Source: an uncultured Bacteroidia bacterium (GTDB lineage: Bacteria > Bacteroidota > Bacteroidia > Bacteroidales > Prolixibacteraceae). Taken from it: 54,201 nt of DNA. The notes beneath the pieces are model-generated. The model worked only from the letters and a program-made list of their open reading frames with translations. It did no database searches and was not told the origin of the DNA. The translations under genes were made by a program, and so were the position numbers. This document shows positions 8,027-16,022 of the stretch, piece by piece. Location: contig CAIVCR010000094.1 of assembly GCA_903904515.1 (NCBI GenBank), positions 1 through 54,201 of the forward strand, read 5' to 3'. Within the stretch, counting starts at the first letter, position 1, and every line of letters begins with the position of its first letter.

Positions 8027-8788
8027 ATGAGAGTAACCCTGCTGGGCACCGGCACTTCGCAAGGAGTTCCGGTTATTGCCTGTAAATGTGATGTTTGTCG
8101 ATCGACTGATCCTCGCGATAAGCGACTTCGCAGTGCCATAATGGTGGAGGAAGGATCGACAAGAATTGTAGTCGATGTTGGTCCCGATTTCAGACAACAG
8201 ATGTTACGACACGATGTGGATAATCTGGATGCTATTTTACTCACCCATGAACATGCGGATCATATCTTTGGACTGGATGATATCCGGAGCTTTAACTGGT
8301 TGCGTAAATCACCCATGGATGTGTATTGTGAAGAGCGGGTGCAAAAAAATCTCCGCTCCATTTTTAATTATGTTTTTTCGACAAATAAATATCCGGGTAC
8401 GCCTCAGATGGACCTGATTGATCTGGACAGTAAGGCGTTTAAAATTGGTCAAATTCCCGTGATTCCTATCCGGGTTTACCATTATAAATTGCCTGTATAC
8501 GGTTTCCGTTTTGGTAAATTTGCCTATCTGACAGATTTCAATACGATTGAAGAAAGTGAGATCGATAAGCTGTATGGAATTGACACGCTGGTAATCTGTG
8601 CTTTACGCAAATCAACCCATATTTCACATTTGAGTCTTTCAGAAGCAATTGAGTTGATCGGGAAAATAGCTCCCAAAAGATCTTTCCTTACCCACATGAG
8701 TCACGAGATGGGGAAACACGACGATTTACTGGCAGAATTACCTTCTACCATTGAACCTGGATTTGACGGATTGGTTTTAGAGATTTAA
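8027..8788 (+). CDS. MBL-fold metallohydrolase (PhnP-like)
   Basis: A 253-residue metallo-beta-lactamase-fold hydrolase. It starts MRVTLLGTGTSQGVP; a cysteine cluster C19-x-C21-xx-C24 precedes RSAIMVEEG, as in PhnP, the phosphoribosyl cyclic phosphodiesterase. HEHADH at 74-79 is the dinuclear metal site. Later LTDFNTIEE supplies the bridging Asp and FLTHMSHEMG a C-terminal His ligand. No phosphonate genes are nearby, so a housekeeping phosphodiesterase role is as likely as a phn role. An in-frame TTG seven codons upstream is rejected because it overlaps the promoter. Its stop overlaps the convergent ackA stop by four bases (TTAA). Confidence 0.88.
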   Translation: MRVTLLGTGTSQGVPVIACKCDVCRSTDPRDKRLRSAIMVEEGSTRIVVDVGPDFRQQMLRHDVDNLDAILLTHEHADHIFGLDDIRSFNWLRKSPMDVYCEERVQKNLRSIFNYVFSTNKYPGTPQMDLIDLDSKAFKIGQIPVIPIRVYHYKLPVYGFRFGKFAYLTDFNTIEESEIDKLYGIDTLVICALRKSTHISHLSLSEAIELIGKIAPKRSFLTHMSHEMGKHDDLLAELPSTIEPGFDGLVLEI

Positions 8789-9996
8789 TTCAATTCCTTT
8801 TTGCAGACAATATTTTGTGTGTCAATTGCAATCATTAATTCTTCATTGGTTGGAACAACGATCACCTTAACTCGTGAACCCTCTTTGCTGATTACCCGTT
8901 CTTCACCCCTTAACCCTTCATTAGTCTGAGGATCTATTTCTATTCCCATAAATTCAAGCCCTTCACACACTCCACTACGTGTAACATCAGAGTTTTCACC
9001 AATTCCACCTGTGAAAACCAATACATCTACTCCACCCATCGCTACTGCATAACTTCCAATGTATTTTTTTATCCGGTAGTCGAACATTTTTATAGCAAGC
9101 AGGCATCGTTCATCTCCCTTGTCTGCTGCAGCACGAATCTCGCGTGAGTCGGATGAAATCCCCGTAATTCCTAGCAATCCACTATGTTTATTGAATAGGG
9201 TAGAAGCCGATTTAGTGCCAATTTTCTCCTTATCCATGATATAGGCCACTGCCCCCATGTCAATATCTCCGGACCGTGTTCCCATAATTAATCCTTCAAC
9301 CGGGGTAAATCCCATCGATGTATCAATCGATTTGCCATTCTTTATCGCACACGCCGATGCCCCGTTCCCTAAATGACAGGTTATCACTCGTGTTGAATCA
9401 GGATCTAAACCCAGTATTTCGCAAGCCCTGTTAGCAACATATTTGTGACTTGTGCCGTGAAAACCATACCTGCGAATTCCGTATTTTTTATACAGTGCGT
9501 AGGGTATTGCGTACATAAATGCATGCTGTGGAATAGTGTGGTGAAAAGCAGTATCAAAGACCGCAACCTGTGGAACGTCAGGAACCAACGCTTTTAACGC
9601 ATAAATTCCCTTAATGTTTGGTGGATTATGCAAAGGAGCCAATTCGATAAATTTCTCAAGTGTCGTTATGATTTCATCGGTAATTAACACACTTTCACTG
9701 AATTCTTCACCCCCATGAACGACGCGGTGTCCCACGGCACTTATCTCGTTCAGAGATGCGATGCATCCATGTTTTGAACTCGATAAAACTCCAAGTATAT
9801 ATTCGATTCCAATTTTGTGATCGAGAATCTCACCCTCAAAAAGCACCTTTTGACCCGATTCTTTTTCGTGTTTCAGGAAAGATCCTTTCATCCCAATCTT
9901 TTCCACAATCCCTTTAGCCAAAATTCGTTTACTTTCCAGGGCATAAAACTGGTATTTTATAGAGGAGCTTCCGCAGTTTATAACTAATATTTTCAT
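8785..9996 (-). CDS. ackA: Acetate kinase
   Basis: Makes ATP and acetate from acetyl phosphate, the last step of the Pta-Ack pathway. The 403-residue length is typical. Motifs in order: KILVINCGSSSIKYQ (N-terminal phosphate loop), GHRVVHGGE, FDTAFHHTIP, RRYGFHGTSHKYV (catalytic His region), ITCHLGNGASACAI, GLIMGTRSGDIDMG (catalytic Arg), and FTGGIGENS. It lies at the end of a minus-strand run after pta and a divergent 3-hydroxyacyl-CoA dehydrogenase gene (92-base gap), and converges on the MBL-fold gene with a 4-base overlap of stop codons. Confidence 0.98.
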   Translation of the reverse strand: MKILVINCGSSSIKYQFYALESKRILAKGIVEKIGMKGSFLKHEKESGQKVLFEGEILDHKIGIEYILGVLSSSKHGCIASLNEISAVGHRVVHGGEEFSESVLITDEIITTLEKFIELAPLHNPPNIKGIYALKALVPDVPQVAVFDTAFHHTIPQHAFMYAIPYALYKKYGIRRYGFHGTSHKYVANRACEILGLDPDSTRVITCHLGNGASACAIKNGKSIDTSMGFTPVEGLIMGTRSGDIDMGAVAYIMDKEKIGTKSASTLFNKHSGLLGITGISSDSREIRAAADKGDERCLLAIKMFDYRIKKYIGSYAVAMGGVDVLVFTGGIGENSDVTRSGVCEGLEFMGIEIDPQTNEGLRGEERVISKEGSRVKVIVVPTNEELMIAIDTQNIVCKKELN

Positions 9997-10088
9997 TTCA
10001 TGTTTTATTTTAGGTTGACCCTCTGTTGGGAAGTTGCCAGAGCCAATATTTTTTTAAGTTTAAGATTTCCTGATACTTAAATTTCACC

Positions 10089-11066
10089 TTATTCTCTTTC
10101 AGTGGCAATCGGGCCATTCCCAATCATTTTGCCATTTTGATCATAGGTATAAAATCCGCAACAGGTATGGATTCCGAATCTCCTTGCCCGTACTAATTTT
10201 TTAATTACCGGTGAAGCCATATACCTTGGGTCTCCAAATTCGGAGTAGAGGTTCTCCATCCATCGATTGATTTTGTCAATTCCAAGAATATCAGCCAGTT
10301 CAAACGGACCAAAACGCATTCCGAATCCAACTTTCCAGACTGTATCAATATCAACCATCGCACCAACCCCTTCGAGGAGCACCTCGCAAGCTTCATTTAA
10401 TAAAGCGGTATATAGTCTGATCGAGATCAGACCTGCCGATTCTTCAACCGGTATAGCCTGGCGATTAACCATTTTAACAAATTTCAATACTTTATCATAT
10501 ACCTCTCCAGTGGTATATAACCCTTTTACGACTTCACACACTCTGGCCTCAGGAGACTGAACAAAGAAATGGAGACTGACACACCTGTCGCGGTATTTTA
10601 ACTCGGAGGAGAGCTCGGTAATAATAATTGTAGTCGAATTTGTGGCAATGATACAATCGGGCGAGACTACCTGTTCAACTTTTTTGAATACCTCCATCCG
10701 TTCGGTAATCTTCCTTTCACTGGATTCGGCCCTGATCGCTTCAATCACGAAATCGCAGTCCTTTAAATCCCTATAGTCTAAACTTCCTTTGATTCTTGAA
10801 AGGATAAGTTTCTTCTCCCCCTGGGTCATCCCCCAATTATCGATCCGGCGGTCCAATACGACCCCTAATCGATTGTAGGCATTTTGGATCCGGTCCTCCG
10901 AAAGCTCGATAAACACCACTTCAATACCATTTGCACTTGCAATTCGGGCTATGTTTTGTCCATCTTTGCCACATCCCACGATTCCAATTTTCGAGAAAAG
11001 TGTCCGTTGCTGCTCTTTCTTGCTTAACCCAAAATCCTCAATAGGTTCAATTAATAGCTCTTCCAT
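10089..11066 (-). CDS. Divergent 3-hydroxyacyl-CoA dehydrogenase family protein
   Basis: A 325-residue protein with the 3HCDH N-terminal NAD-binding domain (GIVGCGKDGQNIARIAS near residue 28, GxGxxG kept) and the C-terminal helical domain (about 210-310, FGPFELADILGIDKI). The catalytic His in SLHFF and the Glu in CEVVKG are present. The usual Asn after HFF is Val (HFFVQSPEA), and the Asn of the G-F-x-x-N-R motif is Ile (GLISIRLYTALLNEA). Loss of that active-site Asn suggests altered chemistry or a non-catalytic role. Its place between pta and ackA suggests a link to acyl-CoA/acetyl phosphate metabolism, but the reaction cannot be named. Confidence 0.75.
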   Translation of the reverse strand: MEELLIEPIEDFGLSKKEQQRTLFSKIGIVGCGKDGQNIARIASANGIEVVFIELSEDRIQNAYNRLGVVLDRRIDNWGMTQGEKKLILSRIKGSLDYRDLKDCDFVIEAIRAESSERKITERMEVFKKVEQVVSPDCIIATNSTTIIITELSSELKYRDRCVSLHFFVQSPEARVCEVVKGLYTTGEVYDKVLKFVKMVNRQAIPVEESAGLISIRLYTALLNEACEVLLEGVGAMVDIDTVWKVGFGMRFGPFELADILGIDKINRWMENLYSEFGDPRYMASPVIKKLVRARRFGIHTCCGFYTYDQNGKMIGNGPIATERE

Positions 11067-11194
11067 TTCTGAAAATTCTTATGTTTTTGATCACTTTTTT
11101 ACTCAATATCAATATGTTGTATGTTTGTCAGTCAAATGACTGCAGATCAAGACTTAACCGCAAAATAGTCACATTACCCCATTAGCACTGACTT

Positions 11195-11240
11195 GTCCTG
11201 ATTTTTGTTTACTTTTTCTGTAAACCTATTTCAGGACTAG
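11195..11240. repeat. Imperfect palindromic repeat element, copy 1
   Basis: Outer arms GTCCTGA (11195-11201) and TCAGGAC (11231-11237) are exact complements. Inside them GTTTAC (11207-11212) and GTAAAC (11219-11224) form a second stem. A second copy at 31372-31420 differs at only a few positions. One 8-base array unit pair (11171-11188) lies before it and the main array follows from 11243, so it seems inserted in or next to the array. Confidence 0.8.
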
Positions 11241-11242
11241 AC

Positions 11243-11353
11243 ACCCATTAGCACATAACCCCATTAGCACATTACCCTATTAGCACATTACCCCATTAGC
11301 ACATTACCCTATTAGCACATTACCCTATTAGCACATTACCCCATTAGCACATT
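11243..11353. repeat. 8-base-period tandem array downstream of pta
   Basis: Seven units of 16 bases, such as ACCCCATTAGCACATT and ACCCTATTAGCACATT, each two octamers CATTAGCA + CATTACCC or a one-base variant. It ends about 12 bases before the pta stop codon (11366-11368, minus strand). There are no spacers, so it is not a CRISPR. The gap 11067-11365 otherwise holds the palindromic element and about 100 bases with nothing recognisable. Confidence 0.92.
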
Positions 11354-11365
11354 ATCAAATTCTTC

Positions 11366-12358
11366 TCACCCTGCCTGAATTGCAGTAATAGCGACCATAT
11401 TGACGATATCGCTCACCGAGCAACCTCTTGATAAATCATTTATAGGGGCAGCCATTCCCTGCAGTATAGGGCCAATAGCTTCTGCTCCAGCAAGTCTTTG
11501 CACCAGTTTATAGCCAATATTTGCTGCCTCGAGTCCGGGAAATACAAGCACGTTGGCTTTTCCTGCAACCTTACTTCCCGGACATTTTAACCGGCCAACT
11601 TCTTCGCTCAATGCAGCGTCGAGTTGCAATTCCCCATCAATCATCAGATCGGGAGCCATCTCCTGTGCTATTTTGGTAGCATTTTCAACTTTAGAAACAA
11701 GTGGATGCTGGGCACTTCCTTTTGTTGAAAAGGAGAGCATAGCAACGCGCGGTTCAATATTCGCTATTGATCTGGCTGTTTTAGCGGTAGTAACAGCAAT
11801 TTCGGCTAATTGTCTTTCATCAGGGTCAGGCATAACTGCGCAATCTGAAAATACGAGAATCCCATTTTCGCCAATTGTTTTATCCTTGAAGAGCATAAAA
11901 AACACTCCGGAAACGACACTTACTCCCGGTAAGGTCTTAACATATTGGAGCGCCGGACGAAGCACATCTCCGGTTGAATTTATGGCTCCGGCAATTTCTC
12001 CATCAGCATCTCCTGCCTTAATCATCAGAGGTCCAAAGACCAGTGGATTATTCAACGATTCAAGTGCTTCTTGGGTCGTTAATCCTTTACTTTTTCTGAT
12101 TTCGACCATCAATTGTGCATAATGCTCCCTTTGAGGGCTAGTTTTTGGATCAATAATTTCGGCACCTGAAATTGTAATTCCTTCCCGTGAAGCGATTTCT
12201 TTAATTATCAAAGGATCACCAAGTAAGATTATTTTAGCTAGTTTTTCACGAATCAATATTTCTGTAGCCCTGAGGGTTCTTAATTCTGTCCCTTCAGCTA
12301 AAACTATTCTTTTTTGAAGGTTCCGCGCCTTCTCTCTAATTTGGTCGAGTAATTCCAT
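11366..12358 (-). CDS. pta: Phosphate acetyltransferase
   Basis: Converts acetyl-CoA and phosphate to acetyl phosphate for AckA. The 330-residue length is that of the short, PTA_PTB-domain-only form without the DRTGG regulatory domain. Motifs: KRIVLAEGTELRTLRA at the start, AGDADGEIAGAINSTGDVLRPAL, GILVFSDCAVMPDP, MLSFSTKGSAQHP, GELQLDAAL, ANVLVFPGLEAANIGYKL and GPILQGMAAPINDLSRGCS. It is first in the run pta, dehydrogenase-like gene, ackA; 299 bases of repeat-rich DNA separate it from the second gene, so co-transcription is uncertain. Confidence 0.97.
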   Translation of the reverse strand: MELLDQIREKARNLQKRIVLAEGTELRTLRATEILIREKLAKIILLGDPLIIKEIASREGITISGAEIIDPKTSPQREHYAQLMVEIRKSKGLTTQEALESLNNPLVFGPLMIKAGDADGEIAGAINSTGDVLRPALQYVKTLPGVSVVSGVFFMLFKDKTIGENGILVFSDCAVMPDPDERQLAEIAVTTAKTARSIANIEPRVAMLSFSTKGSAQHPLVSKVENATKIAQEMAPDLMIDGELQLDAALSEEVGRLKCPGSKVAGKANVLVFPGLEAANIGYKLVQRLAGAEAIGPILQGMAAPINDLSRGCSVSDIVNMVAITAIQAG

Positions 12359-12567
12359 TCACACAATTTTTAAAACTTTTGAACTTATGCTTTAAAAGTT
12401 ATGCGAATTTACAGATAATTGTCTGAAAAGGGTTGAAATTCCAAATTATTTCGATTATTCTCATCAAACAATAAAAAAATCAAAATATTACCTCCTGAAG
12501 CTGAAATAACCGGCGCTTTTTTGTGATATTTGCATTTGGAAACAATCGAACTCTTAAATAGTTTAAT

Positions 12568-13743
12568 ATGTATAAAATTCAAACACTTAACAAGATCGAT
12601 CCGGAAGGTCTTCAGGTTTTTCCTGCTACCAACTATGAAATTTCCGGCGAAATGACTGATCCTGACGCCATCGTTCTGCGCAGTTATAGTATGCACGATA
12701 TGGAGATACCCCAATCGGTTAAAGCTATTGCAAGAGCCGGTGCCGGTGTGAATAATATTCCAATTGCAAAATGCACCGAAAATGGGATTGTTGTTTTTAA
12801 TACCCCGGGCGCTAATGCCAATGGAGTTAAGGAACTTGTAATCGCTGCCCTGTTGTTGGCTTCACGTGATCTGATCGGAGGAGTTCAATGGGCTAAAACT
12901 CTTGTCGATGAGGGCGATAAAGTCCCGGCTTTAGTAGAAAAAGGGAAGGCGAATTTTGGCGGGAGTGAGATAAAAGGTAAAACACTTGCTGTTGTAGGTC
13001 TTGGAGCTATTGGAGTTTTGGTGGCCAATGCCGCTCAGTCGCTTGGTATGAATGTAGTTGGGTATGATCCTTATATTTCAGTAGATCATGCCTGGAATTT
13101 ACATCATGACGTGGTTCGCGCTTTTGGTATTGAGTCGATGCTGGCAAAAGCTGATTTTATTACACTGCAAATTCCATTGATGGCAGAGACAAAAGGGTTT
13201 GTCAATTCAGATAAACTTAAATTGATGAAAAATGGAGTTAAGATCCTAAACTTTGCTCGCGGCGAATTGGTCGTTGATGCCGATATCATTGAGGCAATTA
13301 ATTCGGGGAAAGTTGGAGCCTATTTTACCGATTTTCCTAATGCCGAACTATTAAAAGCTGATAAAGTTGTTGCTATTCCTCATCTTGGAGCCTCTACAAA
13401 TGAATCAGAAGTGAACTGTGCTATCATGGCCGCTGAACAGATTCGTAATTTCTTTGAAAACGGAAATATACGTAATTCTGTTAATTTCCCTGCAGCAGAA
13501 CTCGAACGAAACAGTGGTGCCCGCCTGCTGGTGACCAATAAAAATATTCCCAATATTATCAGTCAAATTACAACTATTCTGGCACAGGCTGGAATCAACA
13601 TTGATAATATGTTGAATAAAAACAGAGGGGATGTTGCCTATAATATAATAGATACGAATAATGAATCTCTTTCCGATGAGATCATTGGGAAAATAATAGC
13701 TATTGATGGTGTGTTTATGGCAAGGGCATTAAATTTAAAATAG
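12568..13743 (+). CDS. serA: D-3-phosphoglycerate dehydrogenase
   Basis: First step of serine biosynthesis, NAD-dependent oxidation of 3-phosphoglycerate. It is a 391-residue D-2-hydroxyacid dehydrogenase with N-terminal substrate domain (ARAGAGVNNI), Rossmann motif VVGLGAIG at about 142-149, catalytic Arg in NFARGELV, and His272 in IPHLGAS. The C-terminal part (about 320-391, NIPNIISQITTILAQAGINI) is an ACT domain, suggesting serine feedback. Length and layout fit the short Bacteroidota-type SerA. No serC is adjacent; it is flanked by pta (divergent) and transketolase. GATATTTG at 12525-12532 is a possible imperfect -7 element. Confidence 0.93.
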   Translation: MYKIQTLNKIDPEGLQVFPATNYEISGEMTDPDAIVLRSYSMHDMEIPQSVKAIARAGAGVNNIPIAKCTENGIVVFNTPGANANGVKELVIAALLLASRDLIGGVQWAKTLVDEGDKVPALVEKGKANFGGSEIKGKTLAVVGLGAIGVLVANAAQSLGMNVVGYDPYISVDHAWNLHHDVVRAFGIESMLAKADFITLQIPLMAETKGFVNSDKLKLMKNGVKILNFARGELVVDADIIEAINSGKVGAYFTDFPNAELLKADKVVAIPHLGASTNESEVNCAIMAAEQIRNFFENGNIRNSVNFPAAELERNSGARLLVTNKNIPNIISQITTILAQAGINIDNMLNKNRGDVAYNIIDTNNESLSDEIIGKIIAIDGVFMARALNLK

Positions 13744-13875
13744 TCAAGCTATTGATATGTAATGAATTAATCTCGCCTATAGGTAAAAACTAAAAAGTGA
13801 GATTTGTGATCTATTTTGCCTAAGTAGAAGATTTTATCAATATTTTTCAAATAATTATTATCAAACAGTACGCTA

Positions 13876-15903
13876 ATGAGTAATTCAGCAACCAACAGAG
13901 CCGCAGATAATATCCGTATTCTTTCTGCTGCAATGGTCGAGAAAGCGAATTCGGGACATCCCGGAGGTGCAATGGGTGGGGCCGATTTTGTAAATATCCT
14001 GTTTACCGAATTCTTAAATTATGATCCCAGCGAGATGACCTGGCCTTTCCGTGACAGGTTTTTCCTTGATCCGGGGCATATGTCACCTATGCTCTATTCC
14101 GTTCTTGCATTGGCTGGTAACTATTCTCTCGAAGATCTTAAAAACTTCCGCCAGTGGGGATCTGTAACTCCTGGTCATCCGGAAGTTGATCCTGAACGCG
14201 GTGTCGAGAATACCTCAGGTCCGTTGGGACAAGGTCACACGATGGCTGTAGGTGCTGCAATTGCCGAACGATTTCTTGTGGCCAGGTTTGGCGAATGGAT
14301 GGCACATAAGACCTATACTTTTATATCAGATGGCGGAATCCAGGAGGAGATTTCCCAGGGAGCCGGGCGTCTTGCCGGTTTTCTTGGACTGAATAACCTG
14401 ATCATGTTTTATGATTCCAATGATATTCAACTCTCTACAGGCACAGATGCTGTTACCACTGAGGATACGGCAATGAAGTACAAAGCCTGGGGATGGAATG
14501 TTTTAACCATTGCCGGAAATGATGGAGATGCCATTCGTGATGCTATTCGAAGTGCCTTAACTGAAAAAACAAAACCAACCATTATTGTCGGTAAGACGAT
14601 AATGGGTAAAGGGGCAATCAAAGAAGATGGTTCAAACTTCGAACGGCAGTGTTCTACTCATGGTCAACCATTAACCCATGCAGGTGCCTCTTTCAAAAAA
14701 ACTGTGACCAATCTTGGTGGTGACCCTGAAAATCCTTTTGTGATCTTCCCCGATGTAGCTGAGCTTTATGCCAAACGTCGTGAAACATTAGAGGCCTGGG
14801 CCAACACAAAAAATGATCAGGAGGATGCCTGGGCGGATGCAAATCCGGAACTGGCCGCCAAACTCGATAAATTTCTCTCCGGGGATGTTCCGGAGTTTGA
14901 TTACTCAAAAATTGTTCAGAAAGCCGGTGCTGCTACACGTAATGCATCCGCCACTGTACTTGGAGCTTTTGCCAAAGAGATTGAGAATATGATTGTTTCC
15001 TCGGCTGACCTCTCTAATTCAGATAAGACAGACGGATTTCTGAATAACACAAAAGCATTCAAAAACGGTGATTTTTCTGGTGCTTTTCTACAGGCCGGGG
15101 TTTGTGAACTCACCATGGCTTCAATTATGAATGGTATTGCCCTTCATGGGGGAATCATTGCCGCTTGCGGGACTTTCTTTGTATTCTCGGACTATATGAA
15201 ACCGGCACTGCGCATGGCCGCTTTAATGGAATTACCCGTTAAATATATCTGGACACACGATGCCTTCAGGGTCGGCGAGGATGGTCCAACACACCAGCCG
15301 GTTGAACATGAAGCTCAGCTCCGTCTGATGGAACACCTCAAGAATCATCATGGGGAGAACTCCACATTGGTTTTACGACCTGCTGATGCTCAGGAGACTA
15401 CAGTTGCCTGGCAACTGGCTATGGAGAATACGTCCACCCCAACGGCATTGATCCTTTCCAGACAAAATATTAAAGATCTTCCTGCTAATACCAGTCGCTA
15501 CGAAGAGGCAAAGCAGGCTGCCAAAGGGGCTTACACGATCGAAGATTGTGAAAATCCGGCGGTTATCCTTGTTGCTTCAGGATCTGAAGTAGCTTCATTG
15601 GTAGAAGGTGCTGTTTTGCTTCGTGAACGTGATGGTCTTCAGGTGCGGGTAGTTTCTGCCCCTTCTGAAGGACTATTCCGCGAACAGGATAAAGTATATC
15701 AGGAGAGTGTCCTTCCGGTTAACGTTCCTAAATTTGGATTGACAGCCGGTCTTCCGGTAACTTTACGTGGCCTTGTTGGTGATTCCGGCGCAATCTGGGG
15801 ACTTAGCTCATTTGGCTTTTCAGCCCCTTATGATGTTCTTGATCAACAACTTGGATTTACAGCTGAGAATATTTACAACCAGGTAAAAGCGCTTTTGGCT
15901 TAA
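13876..15903 (+). CDS. tkt: Transketolase
   Basis: Thiamine-diphosphate enzyme of the pentose phosphate pathway, moving two-carbon units between ketoses and aldoses. The 675-residue chain carries all three domains. Early motifs are ANSGHPGGAMGGADF (substrate-binding His), TPGHPE and TSGPLGQGHTMAVG. The ThDP/Mg region reads ISDGGIQEEISQG, followed by FYDSNDIQLS. The pyrimidine domain carries YIWTHDAFRVGEDGPTHQP with the activating region, and the C-terminal domain begins near ENPAVILVASGSEV. The ThDP loop is slightly unlike the usual GDGxxxEG, but spacing is kept. A strong terminator follows. Confidence 0.96.
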   Translation: MSNSATNRAADNIRILSAAMVEKANSGHPGGAMGGADFVNILFTEFLNYDPSEMTWPFRDRFFLDPGHMSPMLYSVLALAGNYSLEDLKNFRQWGSVTPGHPEVDPERGVENTSGPLGQGHTMAVGAAIAERFLVARFGEWMAHKTYTFISDGGIQEEISQGAGRLAGFLGLNNLIMFYDSNDIQLSTGTDAVTTEDTAMKYKAWGWNVLTIAGNDGDAIRDAIRSALTEKTKPTIIVGKTIMGKGAIKEDGSNFERQCSTHGQPLTHAGASFKKTVTNLGGDPENPFVIFPDVAELYAKRRETLEAWANTKNDQEDAWADANPELAAKLDKFLSGDVPEFDYSKIVQKAGAATRNASATVLGAFAKEIENMIVSSADLSNSDKTDGFLNNTKAFKNGDFSGAFLQAGVCELTMASIMNGIALHGGIIAACGTFFVFSDYMKPALRMAALMELPVKYIWTHDAFRVGEDGPTHQPVEHEAQLRLMEHLKNHHGENSTLVLRPADAQETTVAWQLAMENTSTPTALILSRQNIKDLPANTSRYEEAKQAAKGAYTIEDCENPAVILVASGSEVASLVEGAVLLRERDGLQVRVVSAPSEGLFREQDKVYQESVLPVNVPKFGLTAGLPVTLRGLVGDSGAIWGLSSFGFSAPYDVLDQQLGFTAENIYNQVKALLA

Positions 15904-15924
15904 ACCTTTGAAAATATATTCAAT

Positions 15925-15959
15925 AAAAAACGGGCATCAGATTGGTGCCCGTTTTTTTT
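15925..15959 (+). terminator. Intrinsic terminator of tkt
   Basis: Stem CGGGCATC (15931-15938) pairs with GGTGCCCG (15944-15951) with one wobble, extended by A/T pairs, and is followed by T8. It begins about 20 bases after the tkt stop. Confidence 0.92.
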
Positions 15960-15973
15960 GTGTAAATTAATTA

Positions 15974-16022
15974 GTAGAGACGTGGCATGCCACGTCTCTA
16001 CTCGTGGCACGCCGCGTCTCTA
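15974..16022. repeat. Perfect 28-base palindrome with a degenerate second half-copy
   Basis: Left arm GTAGAGACGTGGCA (15974-15987) is followed directly by its exact complement TGCCACGTCTCTAC (15988-16001), then by CGTGGCACGCCGCGTCTCTAC (two pieces, 16003-16022), a partial second copy with two changes. It ends next to the stop codon of the minus-strand cytochrome gene (16023-16025). From memory, palindromes of this GTAGAGACG...CGTCTCTAC type are dispersed in many bacterial genomes. Confidence 0.9.

Noticed and set aside
7868..8197. 109-codon ORF on minus strand
   Set aside because: Its C-terminal part is a translation of the 8-base array and the rest is antisense to the MBL-fold gene.
11243..11353. 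Possible CRISPR array
   Set aside because: Units are contiguous 8/16-base repeats with no unique spacers and no cas genes nearby; the same applies to 31423-31590.
11553..12122. 189-codon ORF antisense to pta
   Set aside because: Shadow frame of a well-supported gene with no recognisable motif.
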